Source: Deinandra increscens subsp. villosa (Eukaryota; Streptophyta; Magnoliopsida; Asterales; Asteraceae). From it: DNA of 64,000 nucleotides. A model generated the notes under the pieces. That model made no database searches, was not told the DNA's origin, and saw only the letters and a list, made by a program, of their open reading frames with translations. Positions within the stretch are counted from its first letter, which is position 1, and every line of letters begins with the position of its first letter. Location: the NCBI GenBank assembly GCA_039602395.1, contig JBCNJP010000027.1, forward strand, positions 114,120,354-114,184,353, in the 5' to 3' direction. Shown here piece after piece: positions 35,522 to 45,100 of the stretch. The translations under genes were made by a program, and so were the position numbers.

Positions 35522-35699
35522 CTAGAAATTACAACACCGAACGCAAAAACTTCAAACTGAAAAATAGACGTCTTCAAAGCGGATTTTGGGGGTCAAACCG
35601 AAGGGTACTAGCCATTAGGCTAGTAGAAGTCTAGATCTCGTCGAGACGAACGTTTTGGCTGGTATTAGCTCTCGTAACTCTTATCGGTTCTCAAGTTAC

Positions 35700-36010
35700 G
35701 TCAGTTTCAGTGAACACATATATTATGCCAGCGTACCAAAAGTTTCTCAACGTACCAAATCCGGACCAATTCAATCAGCGGACCAAATGAACCTCCAACG
35801 TACCAGTTTAACTCACGTACCAGCAGCGAACCAAAAATACTCAACGTACCAGAAACTGGTACGACGAACCAAATGGTACGGAGTAACTGTCAACGAACCA
35901 GAAAATAACCGCCACTGACCAACTTGAAGTTTGCCTTGCGTACCAGAAATGGACCAGCGGCGTACCAGATTGTTCTTCGAGCGTACCAGAAACGTACCAA
36001 ACAAAAATCG
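35700..36010. repeat. GTACCA/GGTACG-rich leader of copy A
   Basis: More than ten CGTACCA or GTACCAG words and several complements in about 300 bp, with CGAACCA variants, including GTACCAGAAACTGGTAC (35848-35864). The same words occur in the family's LTRs. Confidence 0.85.
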
Positions 36011-36214
36011 ACGGATTTTCGCGAATTTTGACAATTTGGACTGGAATTTGCTTCAGAGAGGTGTGAAAACTCACTAGGAACACTCAGAAATCATTTTTCA
36101 TCTTTGAAACACTCGAAATTGTGAAAATTTGATGAAAAAAAAAAAGAAAACCCACACTTTCTCACTCTAGAACTTGAAAAATTACCAAAATTATAGTAGT
36201 AGAGCGACCAAATG

Positions 36215-36226
36215 CTCTGATACCAC
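36215..36226 (-). other. Primer binding site of copy A
   Basis: Minus strand TGGTATCAGAGC just inside the LTR at 36228, complementary to tRNA-iMet. Confidence 0.9.
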
Positions 36227-36227
36227 T

Positions 36228-36587
36228 TGTAAAACCACTGAGATGGATCTTACTACTGCATGATTTGGATAATCGAGAATGAGAAAGATGTAAATAAAGC
36301 AAAGCTTTATTGATTCACTTAGAGGTTACAAGCTAGAGAGAGAAACACACTCAATACACACGGTTAAGAAGATGTAGAATGACAGAACTAACAGACACTC
36401 TCTAACACGAACTATTTATAGTCACTTACTTACTGGCCAGCGTACCACTTGCGGACCATTTGGTACGCACGTACCATCTGCTACGGCTGACCATCTGGTA
36501 CGGCCAGTGACTATTTTGACTCACACAGATGCTCTAGATTAGATACAATACACGAGACACACGTTAGCATAGGAATATGCTATAACG
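36228..36587 (-). repeat. 5' LTR of gag-only copy A
   Basis: TGTAAAACCACTGAG...ATATGCTATAACG. The final CA of the partner LTR is CG here. Near-identical to 30871-31231. Confidence 0.95.
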
Positions 36588-37396
36588 TTTTCATCGATGA
36601 CATCCTTATCTATTCGAAGTCAAAAGCTGAGCACGAGAATCACCTGCGTTTAGTCTTGGAGCTCCTAAAGAAGGAACAACTGTTTGCCAAATTATCTAAA
36701 TGTGAATTTTGGCTTAAGGAGGTTCAGTTTCTGGGGCACATCGTATGCGACAAGGGTATCCACGTGGATCCTGCCAAAATTCACGTGGTCAAAAGTTGGA
36801 GTAACCCTATAATTCCGACCAAAATCCGTTCATTCATTGGTCTTGCGGGTTACTATCGACGATTCATCTTCAACTTCTCGAGGATCGCACTACCACTCAC
36901 TGCCATGAACCATAAAGGCAAACCTTTCGAGTGGGGTCCCGAGCAAGAAAAGGCATTTTTGACCCTCAAACAAAAATTGTGCAACGCTGCTGTTCTTACC
37001 CTTCCCGATGGCAACGACGAATTTGTTGTTTATTGTGATGTGTCCAATCAGGGCCTGGGTTGTGTTCTCATTCAGCGTGGGAAAGTGATCACCTATGCAT
37101 CTAGACAACTCAAGGTGCACGAGAAGAACTACACGACACATGACCTTAAGCTCGGTGCGGTCGTATTTGCCTTAAAAATTTGGCGGCACTATTTGTATGG
37201 CACCGAATGCGTAATCTTTACCGATCACAAAAGCCTCCAACATATCCTAAACCAGAAGGAGCTTAACATGCTTCAACGACGATGGGCCGAGCTTCTCAAT
37301 GATTTCGATTGTGAAATTCGCTACCACCCTGGCAAAGCAAATGTCGTAGCAGATGCTCTCAGTCGTCGAGCCTATGCAAACGTTATCGTGTTTTAA
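36588..37396 (+). pseudogene. Gypsy-1 RT C-terminal half and RNase H
   Basis: Resumes at the target duplication with FIDDILIYSKSKAEHENHL, the RT active site. Then CEFWLKEVQFLGHIV, IRSFIGLAGYYRRFI and, for RNase H, VVYCDVSNQGLGCVLIQ, YASRQLKVHEKNYTTHDL, FTDHKSLQHIL and YHPGKANVVADALSRR. It ends in TAA at 37394-37396 in a frame different from integrase, so a frameshift lies just before. The usual catalytic Asp in YCDAS is kept (YCDVS). Confidence 0.95.
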
Positions 37397-38847
37397 ATAT
37401 CATTTCGATCTTCACAATCGTATTTTTAAGGCTCAAAGTATTTCCGCGACCAAAGGCAACATTTACGAAGAAATGTCATGTGGTGCCGAACGCCAAATGG
37501 AAACCAAGCCTAATGGACTCCTTTATTTCATGAATTGCCTTTGGATTCCCGATCGCGATGACCTCCGTGCTTTCATCATGAACGAGGCTCATAAGTCTCG
37601 ATATTCTATACACCCTGGTGCTGACAAAATCTACCAAGACCTCTGTCGTCAATACTGGTGGCCTGGCATGAAGAAAGACATAGCTCTCTTTCTGGCTAAA
37701 TGCCTCACCTGTTCTAAGGTCAAGGTTGAACATCAACCCCTTCGGGTCTTCTAGAACAACATCCCGGTTTGGAAGTGGGAAAATTTCGCGATGGACTTCA
37801 TCACGAAACTTGCACACCCTTCTAGTGGCTATGATAGGATTTGGGTAATTATTGATCGTTTGACAAAATCATTTCATTTCATTCCCATTCGCGAAGACTA
37901 CAAAGTCAGGAAGCTGGCTCAAATCTATATCAAAGAAATCGTGAGCCTTCATGGTGTCCCATTAAGTATCATCTCCGATCGTGATGGTCGTTTCACATCT
38001 CGGTTCTGGAAAACCTTGCAATCATCACTAGGTACTCGTTTGGACCTTAGTACTGCTTATCATCCTCAAACTGATGGGCAGTCTGAGCATACCATTCAAA
38101 CACTCGAAGACATGCTCCGTTCTTGCGTAATCGACTTTGGTGGCAGTTGGGATACTCATTTACATTTTAATTGAGTTTTCATATAACAATATTGACCACT
38201 CTAGTATTGGCATGGCTCCATTAGAAGCACTATATGGTCTAAAGTGTCGCTCTCGTATTTGTTGGAGCGAGGTTGGTGATGCTCAAATCACCGATCCCGA
38301 ACAGATCCAGGAAACGGCAGATAAGATCTCTCAAATCCGTGATCACCTCTTAGCCGCTCGAAGCAGACAAAAGAGTTATGCTGACAAGCGTCGAAAACCC
38401 CTCGAGTTCCAAGTTGGTGATTTGGTATTCCTCAAGGTATCACCTTGGAAAGGAGTTATACGTTTCGGGAAGAAGGTTAAGTTGGCTCCTCCTTATGTGG
38501 GTCCCTTCAAGATACTTGAAAGAGTTGGCAAGGTTGCCTATAGACTTGAACTACCCCAAGAACTCGAAAATATTCATCCAACGTTTCATGTGTCCAATAT
38601 TCGCAAGTGTCTGGCTAACAAAGACCTTCACATTCCATTGGATAAGGTGCACATCGATAAAACAATGCACTTTGTTGAGAAACCGGTGGAGATTATGGAT
38701 CGAGAAGTCAAGCAACTCAAGCGTAGTTGCATTCCAATTGTCAAGGTTCGTTGGAAGTCTAAGCGAGGACCAGAGTTCACCTGGGAACGCGAAGACCAAA
38801 TGAAAACCATGTACCCGCATTTATTCGAGCAGTCTTCTCAAGGGTAA
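37397..38847 (+). pseudogene. Gypsy-1 integrase with chromodomain-like tail
   Basis: HHCC zinc module HKSRYSIHPGADKIYQDL and CLTCSKVKVEHQ, a TAG at 37752-37754, then the core MDFITKL, WVIIDRLTKSFHF, ISDRDGRFTSRFW and YHPQTDGQSEHTIQTLEDML. An extra T near 38167 shifts the frame from THLHFN to IEFSYNNIDHSS. Then RSRQKSYADKRRKPLEF, GDLVFLKVSPWKGV, the GPFKILERVG segment, FHVSNIRKCL and the tail VKVRWKSKRGPEFTWERED. That tail is the chromodomain-like end typical of chromoviruses, which target heterochromatin. The TAA at 38845-38847 lies 33 bases before the LTR. Confidence 0.95.
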
Positions 38848-39404
38848 TTTCGGGACGAAATTTCCTAAAGTAGGGGACACTGTAACATCCATGATCGACC
38901 CATTTCATTCGTACCCCACTTGCATTCCATGAGTTATTCCATAAGGAAGTTCATTTCATTTCATTTGGTGTTTCAACGTGTAGTTTATGATTATTTCAAT
39001 ATACAGTGCTTTGATTTAAATTTGTATCTCAAAATTTCAAGATTTCAATTTATTTATGTTGGACCGAGACTCGAGTATGCTATATACATGTGGCAAATGT
39101 GGGCAATACTAGTTACGCACACAATTGAAACACAAAATATAGTTGTACAAAAGTTATGGGCTAAAACTAAAAATATTCAAAGTTTGTGTCATTTATATAA
39201 ATTCGATAAACTTCGTAAATAGTTTTACAATATCGGGTGTCAAATTTATTAGCAAATAAAACTATACGATTGATCGGGATTAAAACATAAATTGTAGGAC
39301 TTAATGGTATTTTGTATGGTTTACATTTAAGCTAGGAATAAAAAATATATATATATAACTATATAAATAAATAAGCAATAAAAAAAAGAATAAACGAAAG
39401 GAGA

Positions 39405-39480
39405 GGGCCGCAGGGTTCGAACCTATGACCTCCCCATCCAAACTCGCAGCCTTACCACCAGACCAACTATGAGTTCGTGT
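39405..39480 (-). other. tRNA-like A-box/B-box pair in the gypsy LTR, antisense
   Basis: The minus strand reads TAGTTGGTCTGGTGG (A-box-like) and, after about 37 bases, GGTTCGAACCC, a perfect B box. The intervening arms do not fold as a good tRNA, so it is tRNA-related rather than a tRNA gene. A similar pair, also antisense to its LTR, is at 62125-62205. Confidence 0.6.
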
Positions 39481-40624
39481 ATAGCATTTGACTCAAACGT
39501 ATTTATGGTGAAAGCTGCGCGTAAAATTTCCTTTCCCCCCTCCTTCTTCCACGCCCTCCTCCTTTTCTCTCTATTCTTTTTTTTTCTTTCGTGAACGGTC
39601 CCATTATCATCATTCCAATCCGTTTTCTTACCAATTAAATCTACAAATTGATTACAAATTCATGTCCCAAATTCAATACCGATTCTAATGACACCACAAT
39701 CACTCAAAACCGTTTACAATCAATGATTTTCACCCAAAACCTCCAAATTCATAAAAACCTCCATTAAAATGATTTTAAAGCTTACAATTGACCCATCTCC
39801 GATCTTTTTCGCTATAAATTGAGACCAGTAGTAAGTTATAGACCCTCCCACGCATCATATTCCTCTCTCAATTTCAATTTTCATAAAGGCAATAAAAAAC
39901 CCACAATTTCTAGGGCTCCAAACTTGTTCGTGCGATTCCGGGCTCAATTCTCCATCAAATTTAGCAAGTAAGTAGTCATTTTCACTTAGTTTTTCATTAT
40001 CTACAAAACCCCTCTGTTATTTTTAGGTTTTTCAAAGTTATTTCATAGGTCATTTTTTAGGGTTCTTCGTGATTTGGGGATTTTCATGAAAAAATATAAA
40101 TTATAACCTACTTTACTCTATGAATCTTAATATCAATTACTTATAAACAATTGTTGCAATTAGAATATATTTACAATCATTGTCCATGTTATTACTTGTC
40201 TTCTAAAAATACACATATATTATAAATATATATCTCACATGATAGGAAAATTTGTCACTTGAATATTAACTATAAATCATGATGAAATTATGATGGTTCC
40301 TAAGTCATTAGATCCTATTATAGAATTACTTTTATAATTAGTGTATATTATATTACTTGGTGATAGTTACAATATTTTAACCTAAATACATTTCAACTTC
40401 GTATATTATTTTCTTTTTTTCGAATCATTCATCCTCGTAGTGCTAATCAAGTCATAAACGCATTATACAAAACCTTGAGGATTGTTTAGACGATTATAAT
40501 AGAATTAGCATTATTATGTTTGTTATTATTAATAATATTATCATTACTATTTAATGTTAATTAATATTATTATTATCAGACATTGATGTGTTATTCAAAT
40601 AATTGTTAATTAGTAGTTAATGCG

Positions 40625-40715
40625 ACAACATTTATTACTATTAATAATATTATTATTATTATCATTATTATTATTATTAGCATTATTATTATTATTATTA
40701 TTATTATTATCATTA
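40625..40715. repeat. ATT/ATC microsatellite
   Basis: Runs of TTATTATTATTA with scattered ATC units, within the LTR next to the Helitron. Confidence 0.9.
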
Positions 40716-41044
40716 TTATCATTCTATAACCCTTAACATTTATCAAGTTGGTTTTAATATAATTGTAATATAATATTCATTAGTTTAATATGATTATATT
40801 TTTCATGCGTTTGGTACAAGTGGTTAATGCAGTGCTATTGTTATTTGTGATTAGAATATGGCTACAGCGTGGTGTACAAGTTCCCTAAGCGTGGGTGTGT
40901 CTTAAAGCGTGGCGTACAAAGGAGACACCTTTTCCCCGACCGTTGTTCGGCCGGTAGGTGGTGCTCCACTGTTGCCCCCATCCTTGCTCGAAACTGTTCC
41001 CGTACTTTTCACTGTGCGTGCGTGGCCGGTACCATCCTCAAGAT

Positions 41045-42181
41045 ATGGCCTCAGATTATATACGATTTGGCCCTCACTTCTTCCCTCACGCTTCATCTCA
41101 ATTATAGCGATCGGTAAGAATTCTTTTCGATCGTTTTTGTGGTCGATTACCTTCTCCAGATTGTGTTGTTCTATTCGTTTTTGGATCGTTTTTGTTGTCG
41201 ATTACCTTCTCCAGATTGTGTTGTTCTGTTCGTTTGGGGTCAGTGATTATGCCTAATTTCGGTCAAACCGTAGGCTGATGATCATGATATCATGATTCTT
41301 AATTTTATATTGTAGTTTATGTGGTCGAACCATAGGCTGATTTGTTACGTATTTTTAATCCTGTTTTCCTGTGAATGTGTGTGTGGTTTGGTGATTTCAT
41401 TAGTTTTTATTAGTTTTGATCTCTGCTCATTCCCTCTGATTTTTGGTTTCCAGGTGTTGGAAATCACTTTTGCTCTTTGAAGTCAGTGACCGAAGGTAAT
41501 GCTCTTTTTTTTTTTTAATACGTTTGGTGTTTGTAACAGTGTGCTCAGGCTGAGGATCCTCTTATCTGTGTTGTTCTTTCTTGCTGATCATGAAAAGTTA
41601 CTGCTTGCTTGCTTGCTTTTAGTTGCTTTGCTGTTTTCGTGGCTATCTCTTATGTTAGTTTTCCTTGGCCTGTTTACCTCCTACGTATTTTAACTGCTTG
41701 CTTTTGGTTGCTGGCCTGTTTTCTTAGCCATCGCCAAGGTTTGTGGTGCCTTTTCTAACTAATTGACCTTGATGTTCTTATGTTACTTTTGCTTGGGCTA
41801 TTTACCTTCTATGTTTTAAACGTCAAAAAGAATAAATGGGGCTGCTTTGTGGTTTGGTTTTGTGAACTGGTAGGTGATGTCATGGGGTTTTGGGTGGTTG
41901 TAACGCAGGCTTTTGCTGAGGTCTGTATCTGTTCTTTTGGGTGTTTGTGTGTATCTCTTGGAATATAACCAGTTTTGTATGCGTGTTCATGTGTATCTTT
42001 TGGAAAGATGTCTGTTCGGTTTAGAATTCAGTTATGATCTTTGGTTGTTTGTTTGTGTCTGTTTGAGGGGTGTTTGTGTTGCCTAAAAAGTAAAGGGTTA
42101 TAGTTGTTTCTGTGTGCCGTGTTGTCTGTTTGCGTGCTGCCTCTGTTGCGTGGGCCTTTTTAACTCGCTTTGTCCGTCTCT
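41045..42181 (+). promoter_or_regulatory. RepHel promoter and intron-bearing 5' leader
   Basis: A TATA-like GATTATATACG (about 41054-41064) is followed by a CT-rich stretch and a donor GATCG|GTAAGAATTC at 41112. A pyrimidine-rich acceptor TTTCCAG| at 41453 and a second donor ACCGAAG|GTAATG at about 41494 suggest a small untranslated exon. The T-rich remainder to 42181 reads as intron. Exact exons are unproven. The + open frames here have no recognisable domain. Confidence 0.4.
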
Positions 42182-45100
42182 ATGGTTTCTGCATCTCCAC
42201 GCAGTGTCCGTCGCCGTGTTCAGCAGGCTACCCCTTCCCATGCCGGTGCCTCAGGTAATGTTCGCGGTGAGTCCCCGGGTTTGCAGAGCACACCTGTGGA
42301 CCCTGCCGGTCCGGTTGCTGCCATACCTTCTGCCCGTGGTCTATCGCGGTCTGTCGCATCTGCCTCATCACTGCAGTCGATAGCAGCTTCGGCTGATTCA
42401 CATGTGTTGTTTGGTTTAGGCCTTGGTGCGGCTACAGCCGTTCGCCCTCCTTGCATGATGTCTTTTTGCCAGGACGTGCCTTTAAGGGCCGCTACGACCC
42501 ATGCCTCGGCCTCAGCTCATGCTTCGCCCTTTGGATCAAACGATGTCGCATGCGTTAGTAAGCGCGGTCCTACTATTTTATCTTTTGGCCAGGCTGCGCA
42601 GTTAACACCTTCGGCTTCAGTAGCCTCCTCGAGTGCAGCCCTCGCTCACCATTCGCCCTTTGGATCAGACGCTGTTGCAGGACCCTCGGGTACTGTGCCA
42701 CGGGGCAGGCGTGTGCGCCTTGCCTCGACCTCTTGCGCCACCTCTTCTTCCAACGGTCCTGTTGCTGCTCCCCATGTTCAGCGGCTGCCTGCTGCCCAGA
42801 GCTTTTTAGCCACCTCCGCAGGAACAGGTTTGTCTGTCCTGCCTTCGGTTTCGCGACAGCCTAAACGGCGCCGTGGGCGGGCGCCTGCTGCCCAAAGGTT
42901 TTTAGCCACCTCTGCAGGAACAGGTGTGCCTGTCCTGCCTTCAGTTTCGCAGCAGCCGAAATGACGCCGCGGCCGGTCGCGTGTCGAGCCTACCGTTGCC
43001 TCCCGCCGTGCCTCTGGCGGCCGTGCGTTTCGCGTACAGGATGGGTATAGAGACCTAGGCGACTGTGATCAGACGTGCGCATATTGTGGCGCTGCTTTTT
43101 GGTTTGGCGAGCGGCTGAAGTCTTACCCTGTCAGCGAGCCTCCGCGCTATAGTTTGTGTTGCAAGTCCGGTAAGGTCAGGATGAGGTATCCTTTGCCTCC
43201 ACCGCCTGAATTGAGGGCTCTTTATGGGGAACGGTCGTTCCTTGCAAGTATCCGTGGTTACAACTCGATGTTTGCTATGACATCGTTTGGTGCGAGGGTG
43301 GACAGCACGGTCAACGACGGTACCGCTCCTTATATTTTTAAGGTCTCGGGGCAAGTGTGTCATAGGTTGGGTTCTCTATGCCCAGAGCCTACAAAGAACC
43401 CCCGGTTCCTTCAACTTTACATCTATGATACGATAAATGAGGTGACCAACAGAATAGATGTTATGTCTAAGTCTGGGCCTGCAGATTTCGATAAGGGCAT
43501 TGTTCAACAGCTGATACATGTGCTTGATAAGTATAATGAGTTAGTTAAGCTCTTCAGAACTGCGCGTGACGTTTGCCAGTATGGCGATGTGGCTGATTTA
43601 GCCATACGCCTATACCAGGGTGTCAGTAAACACCCGTATGGGCTGCCTGCTGCTGGCACCATTGGTGCTATAATCTGTGATGACGATCCAAACGCTACTG
43701 ATTTTGATATAATTGTCCGTGATCGGTCCGACAAGCCACAGCGTGTCAACAACCTACATCCCTGCTATATGTCGCTTCACTACCCATTGCTTTTCCCTTA
43801 CGGTGAACAGGGGTGGTCGCCCACTCTAAGAATCATTCAAGATGGCTCAGAGGATGACAAGCGTTTAAGCATGGGTATGTTTTACGCATATCAGATTCAT
43901 GATCGCCCGGGCAAGTACACGCTACTTTTGCATGCTGGTCGTCTTTACCAACAATACTTGGTTGATGCTTATATAGCCATTGAATGTAACAGGCTTGACT
44001 ACATACGCAATAATCAGGGCAGCCTACGTAGCGAGTTCTTGAGCGGTATACATGATGCTGTTTCTAGGGGTGATACTGAGGGCCATAGCATTGGGAAGCG
44101 TATTCTGCTGCCTTCGTCGTTTACAGGTGGCCCACGCTACATGTATAAGCATTATCAAGATGCGCTGGCCATTTGCCGTGTACATGGCAACCCGCAGTAT
44201 TTCATAACGTTCACGTGCAACGTGAAATGGCCTGAGATCACTAGATTTATCGAGAAACACCCTCTGCTAACGGCGCAAGATCGCACGGACATCATTGCGC
44301 GTGTTTTCCAGATGAAAGTTGGTGCGTTTATTGCTTTCTTAAAGGATGAGAAGCCTTTTGGTGTTGTGACGGCAGGTTGGTATTGGCTTATGTTTTGGAG
44401 CCTCTTATTCCTTTTCTCTTTGCTATATTGTGCGACAACTCATTTTATGTATGTTGCAGAATTGTACACAATCGAGTTCCAGAAGAGAGGTCTGCCACAC
44501 TGTCACACCCTTCTTTGGGTTGCCGATGCGTATAGGATAAAAGGGCCAGAACAGGTGGATCAGTATATATCTGCTGAGGTGCCAGATAAGGACACGGATC
44601 CCATACTATACGCTGTTGTCACAGAAACTATGATCCATGGCCCATGCGGAGGGGCTAACCTCTCTGCGCCATGCATGGTGAACAATACATGTTCAAAGCA
44701 TTATCCTATGAAGCATGAACCTGAGACGCGCTTTGATAAGAAGGGGCGTGTTTATTATAAGAGGCCTGCTGATGGTCCGCAGGTTGATAAGAATGGTTTC
44801 CTGGTAGACAACTGCTATGTTGTCCCTTATAACAAGAAGCTGTGCCATCGCTTCCGCGCGCATATAAATGTCGAATACTGTGGGTGGAGCATGTTGATAA
44901 AATATTTATTCAAGTACATCTCCAAGGGTACTGATCGTATAAAATATTCTGTCTCGCCTGCTGATTCGTCTAGCGCGCCTGGGAATGGTGATGAGCCACC
45001 TGTTGTTGATGAGATAAAGAACTTTGTCGATGGGAGATTCATATGCCCGCATGAGGCTGCCTGGAGGATTCTCAGATTCCCTATACATCGTAGGAATCCA

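Larger units (their letters stand above)
30871..36587 (-). mobile_element. Gag-only LTR retrotransposon, copy A, TSD TTTTC
   Basis: LTRs 30871-31231 and 36228-36587, target duplication TTTTC at 30866-30870 and 36588-36592. Minus strand order: LTR, tRNA-iMet primer site, GTACCA-rich leader, gag with zinc knuckle, long coiled coils, 1.6 kb of non-coding DNA, polypurine tract, LTR. There is no protease, integrase or RT anywhere in the 5.7 kb. The gag type (UBN2-like domain, knuckle, coiled-coil tail) points to descent from a SIRE/Maximus-like copia. It is a non-autonomous, gag-encoding element. Fragments of the family occur at 4740-21209, 28330-29571 and 22704-23048. Confidence 0.92.
29572..38880 (+). 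mobile_element. Gypsy-1: chromodomain Ty3/gypsy internal region, split by copy A
   Basis: 5'-truncated gag, then protease, RT, RNase H, integrase and a chromodomain-like C-terminus in gypsy order. It is interrupted at 30871-36587 by the gag-only element (TSD TTTTC). It ends in the polypurine tract CTAAAGTAGGGGACAC before the LTR at 38881. The chromodomain-like tail and 3-kb LTR fit Tekay-type chromoviruses. Several stops and frameshifts make it inactive. Confidence 0.9.
38881..40804 (+). repeat. Gypsy-1 LTR, left part (before the Helitron)
   Basis: Starts TGTAACATCCATGATCG after the polypurine tract. AT-rich, with a tRNA-like Pol III box pair in antisense (39405-39480) and ATT microsatellite runs near the Helitron. 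The rest of this LTR is at 54078-55146. The exact right boundary depends on the unresolved Helitron 5' end. Confidence 0.8.

Noticed and set aside
39405..39480. Functional tRNA gene
   Set aside because: Boxes are present but acceptor and anticodon stems do not pair convincingly.
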